Source: an uncultured Spirochaetales bacterium
Lineage (GTDB): Bacteria; Spirochaetota; Spirochaetia; Sphaerochaetales; Sphaerochaetaceae
DNA: 11,191 nt
Direction: 5' to 3'
Assembly: GCA_949292445.1 (NCBI GenBank)
Contig: CASEZU010000097.1
Location: 1-11,191 of the forward strand
Shown here: one piece after another, positions 1 to 6,486 of the stretch
Layout: every line of letters starts with the position of its first letter
How positions within the stretch are numbered: the first letter of the stretch is position 1
Translations under genes and position numbers: made by a program
Notes under the pieces: generated by a model
Told to the model about the DNA's origin: nothing
The model's database searches: none
What the model saw: only the letters and a program-made list of their open reading frames with translations

Positions 1-1325
1 GGGGCTCTTCTCTCCCAGGTCTTCATCAGGCGCACTGTCTTCTTGTCCAGTCCGTTGATCGGCAGTATGCGGGGATTCTTCCCTTCCTCCTTGAAGCGGC
101 GCATGACACATGCGGCGACGCCTGTGGATACTGCGAACTCACGGCAGTCCTTGAAGGATTCGGTATCTCCGAGCGACTCGCCTTCCATCTCGCGGACATC
201 GATTCCCTTGGCGATGAAGAGCGATGCGAGCTCCGCGAATGTGATGACACCGTCGATATCGTCACGGTACCTCTTCGCAGCCTCAACCTTCTTCGCAAGG
301 CAAGGTCCGACGAACACAGACTTGCAGTCAGGATACTTCTCGCGCACGATTTTCGCCGTGTATCCCATCGGAGAGAGAGCATCGGAACGTCTTGTCTTGA
401 GATACGGAATGTGGATATCGACAAGCTCCATGTAGGACGGGCAGCATGAAGTGGTCATGAAGCCCTCATTCCCGGAGATCTTCTTGTAAAGCTCATCCGC
501 CTCATGCTCCGATGTGACCTCAGCGCCCTCAGCGACTTCGACAACATCGTAGAAGCCAGCCTTCTTGATGGCCTGTTTGAGCTGCTCCAGCGTACCGGGG
601 AACTGTCCCTCAATGGCGGGAGCGATCATCGCGACGACCTTCTCCCCTCTCTTGAGCATCTTGAGCACAGGGAAAAGCCCTGAGCGCTCGACAATGGCTC
701 CGAACGGGCAGGAACGCACACATTTTCCGCATCCGATGCACTTGTCGTGCTCGATCTCGACAAAGCCCTCTTCGTTCTTCGTCACGGCATCGACAGGGCA
801 TGCTTCCTCGCAGGGAACGGGGATGTGCACGACAGCATGGAACGGGCATACCTCCATGCACTTTCCGCATCTGATGCATCTGTCTTCCTGGATATGAGCC
901 TGTCCGTTGATGAAGACGATCGCATCCTTGGGGCAGTTCGACATGCAGGGGCGCGCGAAGCAGCCGCGGCATCCGTCGCTGATCCTGTACTGGGACTTGG
1001 GGCACCCCGAGCATCCGGTGATGATCGTCGTAAGGAGCGGTAGAGGCGGCTTGTCCTCATCAAGGACTTCCTTCATATATGCGGAAAGCGGCTTCTCCTC
1101 GTCGTCATCACGCTCGATGTTGATGCCAGCAAGAGCCATGATCCTGTAGCGGACCATCGCCCTCTCCTTGTAGATACAGCAGCGGAACGGCGTGCGTGTC
1201 TTCGGGATAATCTCAAACGGGAGCTTATCAGCCTGCTCAACGAGGTTGTCGTCAAAGAAGCACTTGAGCACCTCCGTGTCGATCTTCCTCTTCATAAGAG
1301 TATACTGATTGTTAAGCTCAAGCAT
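1..1325 (-). CDS. [FeFe] hydrogenase, group B-like, multi-[4Fe-4S] (3' end outside window)
   Basis: Likely a cytoplasmic, ferredoxin-linked hydrogenase that makes or consumes H2 during fermentation; 441 codons are visible. The N-terminal region holds IPYEIIP-like LPFEIIP (35-41) and FRCCIYKERA, which I associate with the group B family. Cysteine clusters follow: C119/C122/C127/C131, C150/C153/C156/C160, C172/C176 and C196/C199/C202/C206, for three or more [4Fe-4S] clusters. The H-domain shows L1 TSCCPS (C294, C295, so the proton-relay cysteine is present) and L2 GPCLAKK (C342). The L3 motif lies beyond position 1. I chose ATG 1325 rather than ATG 1295: GGAGG at 1335-1339 sits 9 nt upstream, no clear site precedes 1295, and the ten extra residues (LELNNQYTL) look family-like. 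The start overlaps the upstream ferredoxin by 8 bp, implying translational coupling. Family is firm; the subgroup is from memory. Confidence 0.9.
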   Translation of the reverse strand, partial: MLELNNQYTLMKRKIDTEVLKCFFDDNLVEQADKLPFEIIPKTRTPFRCCIYKERAMVRYRIMALAGINIERDDDEEKPLSAYMKEVLDEDKPPLPLLTTIITGCSGCPKSQYRISDGCRGCFARPCMSNCPKDAIVFINGQAHIQEDRCIRCGKCMEVCPFHAVVHIPVPCEEACPVDAVTKNEEGFVEIEHDKCIGCGKCVRSCPFGAIVERSGLFPVLKMLKRGEKVVAMIAPAIEGQFPGTLEQLKQAIKKAGFYDVVEVAEGAEVTSEHEADELYKKISGNEGFMTTSCCPSYMELVDIHIPYLKTRRSDALSPMGYTAKIVREKYPDCKSVFVGPCLAKKVEAAKRYRDDIDGVITFAELASLFIAKGIDVREMEGESLGDTESFKDCREFAVSTGVAACVMRRFKEEGKNPRILPINGLDKKTVRLMKTWERRA

Positions 1326-1578
1326 TCTTCACAGCCTCCGCGAGGAGCTTGCAGAACATGTCCTGGTTCACTCCGCTGTAGATCTTGTCGTTGATCGAGA
1401 CATACGGGGCGCTTCCGTTTCCCACCTTGCACTCATCGAGGCAGGAGCAGCCTTCGATCTCACACTCGGCGAGGATGGCCGGATCGACGAAATCGTTGTA
1501 CAGAAGGAGGTCAGCGCCTCCCTGCACGAAACAGGCGGTTCCAAGGCAGATTCTAACTTTCACCTTTGACTTCTTCAT
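1318..1578 (-). CDS. Thioredoxin-fold [2Fe-2S] ferredoxin (NuoE/HydC-like small protein)
   Basis: An 86-residue electron carrier or subunit with the four-cysteine pattern of the thioredoxin-like [2Fe-2S] family (the C-terminal half of NuoE and of hydrogenase gamma subunits): C11-x4-C16 and C46-x3-C50, with C39 and C44 as extra cysteines. The APYVSINDKIYSGV stretch is the usual beta-hairpin after the last ligand. It lacks the N-terminal helical bundle of full NuoE, so it is a stand-alone domain. AGGAGG at 1587-1592 overlaps the stop codon of the phosphatase gene, and its own end overlaps the hydrogenase start, so it is surely co-expressed with both. It may pass electrons to or from the adjacent hydrogenase, or act as a redox element of the signalling set; the sequence does not decide. 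Confidence 0.9.
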   Translation of the reverse strand: MKKSKVKVRICLGTACFVQGGADLLLYNDFVDPAILAECEIEGCSCLDECKVGNGSAPYVSINDKIYSGVNQDMFCKLLAEAVKNA

Positions 1579-1586
1579 TTGTGATA

Positions 1587-1592
1587 TCCTCC
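1587..1592 (-). promoter_or_regulatory. Ribosome binding site of the second [2Fe-2S] ferredoxin
   Basis: A perfect AGGAGG lies 8 nt before the ATG at 1578. Its upstream base is shared with the TAG stop of the phosphatase gene (1592-1594), so translation of the ferredoxin is likely coupled to the end of the phosphatase. Confidence 0.8.
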
Positions 1593-2788
1593 TATAGATA
1601 TTCCTGTGAAGTTTCCTTCAGATATATTTCCTCAAGCGCCTTTCTAAGTCGCCCGATTATAGTTCTCCTGATACCGATCTCGACAGGGATGTTGGGATCC
1701 TGATGAGCCTCGTTTATCTTCGTTCCGACGATGAAATGGACCTGATCGCTGTTGAGAAGCATCTCCACGAACTTCTTCGCCGGATCATTCGGCAGGTCGG
1801 ATGGATTGATCTTCTTCTCAAGGATCGTGGCGACACGGGAGAGCGTCAGCATTCCCTCTGTCACGAGATCTATGCCCTCCATCTTCGATGCCGGAGGTAC
1901 ATCCTTCGACCAGGAAGAGAGATCGAGCGTCAGCTTCTTGCCGAAGAGGCGCGACACGATCTGGGCAGTAGTTCCGCCGGAGACGATCTTCTTGCCGTCG
2001 AACTCCCGGATCTTCTCTCCGAGGACCTCATCCGCCTCTTTCGTGAACGGAGGACCCGTGACGATCAGGAGGCGGCGCGGACGCCGGATGTAGACAACGA
2101 CGCATGTTATATCATCCTTGGCAGCAAGTCCATCCAGGGAGTACGCCTTCTGGACGATCGCCCGCGAGAGATCGCGCGATGAGATATCCTCATCCTTCCT
2201 TATCTCCTCGGAGATGAACTTGCGGACCCCGTCGAGCCTCCAGCCCAGAGGCAGGCTCTTGCCGAGCCCTGACTGCGTCACGCCGTCGGAGAACATCACG
2301 AGCCTGTCTCCGAATCCCAGCTTGAAGACGGAATGGGCGATGATCTCCTTCTTGAAGGCGCCCTCCCGCTGCAGCTCCGTGCGGCTTCTCTCCCATGACA
2401 CGGGCTCTGAGCCAGCGAAGCGCAGCGACGGCGGATTGTCATACTCGACGAGATTCACCGCGATGTCCTCCATCCCCTCCTTATAGCGGATATCGGCGAT
2501 GGTGAAGGTCGAATAGCTTATCTTCCTCTCCTTGCATACGGGAAGTGTGTCCATGATGATCTTCGCAGAGTGGCTGAGATCTATCGGCGAGAACGAGAGG
2601 CGATGAGCCATATGGGCCGTGAGGGATGCAAGGACATTCGCCTTCACCCCGCTGCCGAGCCCGTCGGAGAGCGTAGATACGATCTGGTTGTTCTCCGGAT
2701 TGCGCGACAGGAGGAAGACATCCCCTCCTATCTTCTGCCCGTGCTTATAGATCTGCGCATAATCCACATCTATGAAGATATTGTTCAT
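1592..2788 (-). CDS. SpoIIE/PP2C-family serine phosphatase with extra C-terminal domain
   Basis: A 398-residue cytoplasmic protein. Residues 1-235 are a PP2C/SpoIIE catalytic domain: GGD (D23), SDGLGSG (D42, G43), FSDGV (D168) and KDDITCVVV (D225, D226) give the metal-binding aspartates, so it should be an active Mn/Mg-dependent phosphatase. Members of this family usually dephosphorylate STAS-type anti-anti-sigma factors; no STAS protein or kinase is encoded here, so the target is unknown. Residues 236-398 form a separate domain beginning RRLLIVTGPP and containing a GGTTAQIVSR loop and MEGIDLVTEG, which I cannot assign. There is no transmembrane or PAS segment of its own. The ATG overlaps the stop of the sensory hydrogenase in an ATGA (2785-2788) and has no good ribosome site, so it depends on coupling; this supports a sensor-effector pair. 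Domain call is firm, role inferred. Confidence 0.88.
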   Translation of the reverse strand: MNNIFIDVDYAQIYKHGQKIGGDVFLLSRNPENNQIVSTLSDGLGSGVKANVLASLTAHMAHRLSFSPIDLSHSAKIIMDTLPVCKERKISYSTFTIADIRYKEGMEDIAVNLVEYDNPPSLRFAGSEPVSWERSRTELQREGAFKKEIIAHSVFKLGFGDRLVMFSDGVTQSGLGKSLPLGWRLDGVRKFISEEIRKDEDISSRDLSRAIVQKAYSLDGLAAKDDITCVVVYIRRPRRLLIVTGPPFTKEADEVLGEKIREFDGKKIVSGGTTAQIVSRLFGKKLTLDLSSWSKDVPPASKMEGIDLVTEGMLTLSRVATILEKKINPSDLPNDPAKKFVEMLLNSDQVHFIVGTKINEAHQDPNIPVEIGIRRTIIGRLRKALEEIYLKETSQEYL

Positions 2789-4572
2789 GACAGATCACCA
2801 TCCTCATCCTGGCGGAAATCACTCTCCCCCTCTCCCGTTCCATGGACACTGAACGCATCGATGAGTGAGTTGAGCATGATCTCCGTCTCAGCGGCATTCT
2901 CTCCCAGAAGCGAGGCTATCTGCTGTACAGTCTCGAGCGACTTCTGGATGACATCCTCCGCCTTCTTGACGACTGTCTCCCTCTTGATGGTCGGATTCGT
3001 TATGTCCTCGAACATGGCTCCGAGCAGCCTCTTTGTCTCGACGAGGAAGAATGTCACACGGAGGTACTTGTCCTTGAAATGGACCCTGTACTGCCCGGGA
3101 TGCGAGAGATAGAACTGATCGCGGAACTTATCGGCAAACGGCACGAAGCGCTCGAGAGGAAGCCCCTTCACCATCTGCAGTATGCCCTGATCGACAAAGC
3201 CCTCCTCCATGTCGCCGAAGAACTCCAGGAAGCGCACATTGCAGTCAGCTATCTGCAGATCCGAATCAACGATCACCACGCCGTTGGGGATCGTACGGAG
3301 AAGGACATCGACCTTGCTCTCGGCTTCCTTGCGCATCTTGGTGACGCACATCTCGACCTCGGCCATGCCTTCCAGGTATGCGACAGCCATGTCACGGCAT
3401 GTGTTGTAGCCGCAGCCGCCGCAGTTGAGCTCATCAGCCTTCGTCAGCTTTCCAAGCTCTACAAGCGCCCTCTTTATCTCATCCTCGGTATGCTTCTCGC
3501 GGAAGCCCGACTCCGCGGCAGGGCCGCCGTTGTGGAGAATGCCGTATCCTTTCTGCAGGAGAAGTCTGGCAAACTCCTCATCACCGGTAAAAAGTCCGGG
3601 TTCATCAAGCCTCTCCGATGTGTAGTCGCTGGCAGCACGCTTGCGCATAGCCATTGAGACAGTGTCATCGGCAGCAGGGCCGTTGATACAGCCGCCTTCA
3701 CAGGCGAGAAGCTCAAGAAATGGCAAGGGGAATGTCTCCCCCTGCAGGGCCGAGACAACCTGATCGATTCCGGAGAAAGCAAGCGCTGCGGTTCCGAATC
3801 TCTGGCCGCTCCAGAGCTCGGATGTGGCTATCTGGCCGCCCTCTATCGGGTAGATCGTCGAGGTGCCGGCTTTTGCCGGAACGAAATCCACATCGTCGGG
3901 TGTTATCGCCGCAAGATCGATGCCCTCCTCCGAAAGCCATTCCCTCAGTTCCCTGAATGTGATGGCGAAATCCGGATAGCCGGGAGTCGTATCAGCTTCC
4001 ACCTTCTTCGCGATGCAGGGGCCGATGAAGGCGATGGCGAAATCTTCGTTGTAGATATGTCTCAGATACGCAGAATGTGTCTGCAGCGGAGACGGGACAG
4101 GAGCGAGCTTCCCCACATCCTCAGGATAGTATTTCCTGACAAGCTCCACGACTGACGGACAGGCTGTGCCGATGAACGGTGCTTTCCCCTCATGCTCAGA
4201 TGCATAGATATCCAGAGCCTGGGAGACAAGGGCAGCACCTATGGCTGTCTCCGAGATCGCAGAGAACCCGAGCTTCCTGAGCGCTGTCAGGAGCTCCTTC
4301 TCATATCCCCTGAACTCAGATGCATAGGAAGGGGCAAGGGAACATATGACCTTGCGGCCGGACGAGATGGCGAGCTTCACGCGGTCCTTGTCATCGCGGA
4401 CCTTCTTCGCGCTGTTGGGACATACATGCACGCAGCGCCCGCAGTAGATGCAGCGGTCCTTGATGATCATGGCGTGACCATCCCTGATCTGAATTGCCTT
4501 TACAGGACATGATCTGACGCACTTGTAACAGTCACGGCAGCTGGTGACTTCAGTGTAAATCGGATTCTGCAT
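2785..4572 (-). CDS. Putative sensory [FeFe] hydrogenase with PAS domain (group C-like)
   Basis: A 595-residue soluble protein that probably senses H2 or redox state rather than turning H2 over quickly. Domains in order: 2x[4Fe-4S] (C12/C15/C18/C22 and C41/C44/C47/C51); H-cluster domain about 70-350 with L1 GTACPS, L2 IGPCIAKK and L3 LLACEGGCINGP, giving the ligands C138, C186, C291 and C295; a further [4Fe-4S] motif of the CGGCGYNTC type (C384, C387, C392, C409); a PAS domain about 420-530 (LLRTIPNGVVIVDSD); then a helical segment 535-575 and an acidic tail. A137 replaces the proton-relay cysteine of catalytic enzymes and G184 replaces the usual L2 methionine, both as I recall for Thermotoga maritima HydS. 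It has no histidine kinase domain; the phosphatase gene overlapping its stop is the obvious output. GGAGG at 4579-4583 lies 6 nt before the ATG, and the gene overlaps the upstream ferredoxin by 23 bp. Confidence 0.92.
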   Translation of the reverse strand: MQNPIYTEVTSCRDCYKCVRSCPVKAIQIRDGHAMIIKDRCIYCGRCVHVCPNSAKKVRDDKDRVKLAISSGRKVICSLAPSYASEFRGYEKELLTALRKLGFSAISETAIGAALVSQALDIYASEHEGKAPFIGTACPSVVELVRKYYPEDVGKLAPVPSPLQTHSAYLRHIYNEDFAIAFIGPCIAKKVEADTTPGYPDFAITFRELREWLSEEGIDLAAITPDDVDFVPAKAGTSTIYPIEGGQIATSELWSGQRFGTAALAFSGIDQVVSALQGETFPLPFLELLACEGGCINGPAADDTVSMAMRKRAASDYTSERLDEPGLFTGDEEFARLLLQKGYGILHNGGPAAESGFREKHTEDEIKRALVELGKLTKADELNCGGCGYNTCRDMAVAYLEGMAEVEMCVTKMRKEAESKVDVLLRTIPNGVVIVDSDLQIADCNVRFLEFFGDMEEGFVDQGILQMVKGLPLERFVPFADKFRDQFYLSHPGQYRVHFKDKYLRVTFFLVETKRLLGAMFEDITNPTIKRETVVKKAEDVIQKSLETVQQIASLLGENAAETEIMLNSLIDAFSVHGTGEGESDFRQDEDGDLS

Positions 4573-4831
4573 CCATATCCTCCAGAGCCTTTCTGATCAG
4601 ATCCGCGACAGCATCCGGATCGGAGATGCCGGAATACTCCTTGTCCCCTATCCTCATATGCGGTCCTGTATTGCACCTGCCAAGACAGAGATGACCCTCG
4701 AGGTCTATCCTGTCGGATAATCCATTCTGCTCGGCGAACTCCTCCAGGCTCATGAGAATGCCGCTGTTGCCTCTGGCAAAGCAGCTTGAACCCATGCAGA
4801 GCTCGACCCTGAGCTTCTCCTTTTCTGCCAT
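4550..4831 (-). CDS. Thioredoxin-fold [2Fe-2S] ferredoxin, first gene of the hydrogenase cluster
   Basis: A 93-residue stand-alone [2Fe-2S] protein, paralogous in fold to the one at 1318-1578. The ligands are C12-x4-C17 and C49-x3-C53, followed by the hairpin HMRIGDKEYSGI; the tail is acidic. I start it at ATG 4831, where AGGAG (4837-4841) stands 5 nt upstream and the sequence MAEKEKLRVELC fits the family. The open frame extends to 4882, but those 17 residues have no ribosome site and resemble nothing in the family. It is the first gene of a five-gene run, with its 3' end overlapping the sensory hydrogenase by 23 bp. It is probably the electron partner of that protein. Family firm, partner inferred. 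Confidence 0.88.
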   Translation of the reverse strand: MAEKEKLRVELCMGSSCFARGNSGILMSLEEFAEQNGLSDRIDLEGHLCLGRCNTGPHMRIGDKEYSGISDPDAVADLIRKALEDMDAESDLH

Positions 4832-5009
4832 AAACACTCCTAAGTCATATATGAGACTATCCGAGTTTTTAAGAGAAGTCAATAAAATGATTAGCTAGCA
4901 GGAATTAGCACATTAAAAATACAAATTGAGGCACTAAATCGCAGCAAGAGGCAGATTAATGTGAAAGCAGGAACATGAACAGCGGAAAAATGCCATTAAT
5001 GCTCACTTC
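4832..5009. other. AT-rich intergenic region between rex and the hydrogenase cluster
   Basis: This 178 bp gap is the longest non-coding stretch on the left side and is clearly richer in A+T than its flanks. It carries the candidate promoter at 4854-4882 and a motif also found upstream of yajC (4903-4923). There is no GC hairpin with a T run after rex, so rex transcripts may read into the hydrogenase cluster. The eight-base palindrome CATTAATG (4993-5000) is too AT-rich to act as a terminator. Confidence 0.6.
4854..4882 (-). promoter_or_regulatory. Possible sigma70-type promoter of the hydrogenase/sensor operon
   Basis: Reading on the minus strand, TTGACT (4877-4882, 5 of 6 to TTGACA) is followed after 17 nt by TAGTCT (4854-4859), which keeps the T, A and final T of TATAAT. 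This would leave a short leader of about 16-20 nt before the ribosome site at 4837-4841. The -10 is weak, so this is only a candidate. I found no convincing Rex operator around it. Confidence 0.35.
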
Positions 5010-5663
5010 TCACTCTTCGCACTCCGTCTCCTCGCGGTATTTCCTGCGGAGCATCACTGAGAGAACTGCAAATGAGGCGGCAAGATCCGTGCGCTGCATC
5101 ACGACATCCTCGGGAACCTTGAGGTTGACAGGCGCAAAATTCCAGATACCCCTTATTCCGCATTTGACGAGCATGTCAGCAGTCGCCTGAGCCTGCTTTG
5201 CGGGAACCGCGATCACAGCAATCGTGACCCTGCTGCTCTTTATATACTGGTTTATCCTGTCCACAGGCTGGACAGTAAGATCTCCGATGCTGCGCCCTAT
5301 CTTCTCCGGATCCTTGTCGAAGATCGCCGCGATCCTGAGTCCGTAGGCAGAGAAACCGTCATACGCGGCAAGAGCGCTTCCGAGGTTTCCGGCACCGATG
5401 ATGAGGGCCTCGGCATCATTGTCCCAGCCAAGGGAATGGGTGATGGCGACTATGAGCTCCTCAACGGAGAAGCCGACCTTCGGCCGCCCCTCTATTCCTG
5501 TGCTGGCAAGATCCTTCCTGACCTGTATGGGAGTGAGTCCCAGCTCTGCAGCAAGCTGCGTGGCACTTATGTTCCTCGCACCGGACTCCCTCAGCTGCAT
5601 CAATATCCTCAGATACGAAGGGAACCTCCTGACAGCAGGGAGCGGTATCCTCTCATCGGCCAT
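5010..5663 (-). CDS. rex: Redox-sensing transcriptional repressor Rex
   Basis: A 217-residue dimeric repressor that responds to the NADH/NAD+ ratio and usually controls fermentation and hydrogenase genes. Residues 12-60 form the winged helix, with the recognition region LGLTPIQVRKDLA (41-53). The Rossmann NAD(H) site is IIGAGNLGSAL (88-98: G90, G92, G95). The C-terminal helix AASFAVLSVMLRRK matches the domain-swapped helix of the family. Length is normal. The ATG at 5663 overlaps the ispH stop by 11 bp and has a strong AAGGAGG (5671-5677) 7 nt upstream, so it is translated efficiently as the last gene of the sec-ispH unit. Its position just ahead of the hydrogenase cluster suggests control of that cluster, though no operator is evident. 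Confidence 0.96.
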   Translation of the reverse strand: MADERIPLPAVRRFPSYLRILMQLRESGARNISATQLAAELGLTPIQVRKDLASTGIEGRPKVGFSVEELIVAITHSLGWDNDAEALIIGAGNLGSALAAYDGFSAYGLRIAAIFDKDPEKIGRSIGDLTVQPVDRINQYIKSSRVTIAVIAVPAKQAQATADMLVKCGIRGIWNFAPVNLKVPEDVVMQRTDLAASFAVLSVMLRRKYREETECEE

Positions 5664-6486
5664 CTTCCAACCTCCTTCTTATTGCGTATATGAGAGTATC
5701 GGGACAAGAAGCGCCTGCTGTCAATCCGATTGAGGGAAAAGTGAACACCTCGGAAGGGATGGCAGATGGAGACGGAACAAGGAATGATGGGCGCCCTGTG
5801 CGCTTCCCCTCCTCCCAGAGCTCGACAGTGTTGCGTGACGCCGCATCTCCCGCCACGACTATTGCGGATACAGATGATGAGAGCTCATCAAGCGCCGTCC
5901 TTCTCTCAGTGGAGGCAGCACAGATTGTATTCATGAACGAGAGTGAAATGCCAAGCTCATCAGCTCGTTTTCTGATCGCGGAAAGCACGGGAAGTGAGAA
6001 TGTTGTCTGGACGACCGCGCTGTAGCTGAGAGCACGGTCAATGGGCAGGAGGTCATCAGGCTCCTCGATCAGCCGGGCGCCGCCGCGTCCTGATCCCAGA
6101 AGCGATACGACCTCGCTGTGCCCTGCCTTTCCGATGACAAGCACATTGCCGCTCTCCCTCACCAGACGCTGGCTGCGGAGGACGACGGGGCATGTCGCAT
6201 CAGCTATTTCCAGCCCTCTCTTAATGAAAGCGTTCCTCTCACTGTCGGGAATACCGTGAGCGCGTATCACCACAAGGCCCGGAGCTTCCGCCTCCTCGGG
6301 GGATGAGATCCTCACCATCCCCCGTGCAAGAAAATCATCCATGACAGCGCTGCTGTGCACTATGTCGCCATAAACATAGCAGGGGATTCCTCTCTCCGAG
6401 GAAAGCCCCAGCGCTTCCTCAGCCGTCTGTAGCGCATGCCTCACACCTGCACAGAAGCCGTATGAGGCGGCCATAACCACGCGCAT
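5653..6486 (-). CDS. ispH: 4-hydroxy-3-methylbut-2-enyl diphosphate reductase IspH
   Basis: Last enzyme of the MEP pathway: it reduces HMBPP to IPP and DMAPP with an oxygen-sensitive Fe-S cluster. The 277 residues are somewhat short for the family (often about 310). The three cluster cysteines are C12 (GFCAGV), C99 (ADATCP) and C189 (NTICAAS). The substrate-site residues are also visible: H44 (DIVHS), H77 (RAHG), H123 and E125 (GHSEV), T162 (QTTFS), N186, the S-x-N of ASRNT (217-219), and GLTAGAS (254-260). GHSEV and DIVHSS differ slightly from the common GHPEV and IVHN. Its ATG shares one base with the secF stop (TGATG), so it is translated by coupling. The cell is therefore expected to make isoprenoids by the MEP route, provided the other genes exist elsewhere. 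Confidence 0.95.
   Translation of the reverse strand: MRVVMAASYGFCAGVRHALQTAEEALGLSSERGIPCYVYGDIVHSSAVMDDFLARGMVRISSPEEAEAPGLVVIRAHGIPDSERNAFIKRGLEIADATCPVVLRSQRLVRESGNVLVIGKAGHSEVVSLLGSGRGGARLIEEPDDLLPIDRALSYSAVVQTTFSLPVLSAIRKRADELGISLSFMNTICAASTERRTALDELSSSVSAIVVAGDAASRNTVELWEEGKRTGRPSFLVPSPSAIPSEVFTFPSIGLTAGASCPDTLIYAIRRRLEDGR

Noticed and set aside
610..1063. Minus-strand open frames of 134 and 93 codons within 610-1063.
   Set aside because: They are out of frame with the hydrogenase, whose conserved cysteine motifs show the true frame.
2570..3657. Long plus-strand open frames of 180 and 192 codons opposite the phosphatase and sensory hydrogenase genes.
   Set aside because: They are antisense to strongly conserved coding sequence, have no recognisable domains or ribosome sites, and are expected in GC-rich coding DNA.
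4832..4882. A 17-residue N-terminal extension of the first ferredoxin (starting at 4882), containing DSLIYDL, similar to DTLIYAI at the end of IspH.
   Set aside because: There is a good ribosome site for ATG 4831 and none for 4882; the candidate promoter lies inside the extension, and the short likeness to IspH is probably chance.
4891..4910. Direct repeat TTAGC...TTAGC near the hydrogenase promoter.
   Set aside because: Five-base units in AT-rich DNA; only two copies, no array.
4993..5000. Palindrome CATTAATG after rex as a terminator.
   Set aside because: It has no loop, no GC pairs of note and no following T run.
4850..5009. Possible Rex operator in the rex-hydrogenase gap (for example around 4865-4885 or 4950-4975).
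   Set aside because: The best alignments match only about 3 of 7 bases in each half-site, no better than background in AT-rich DNA.
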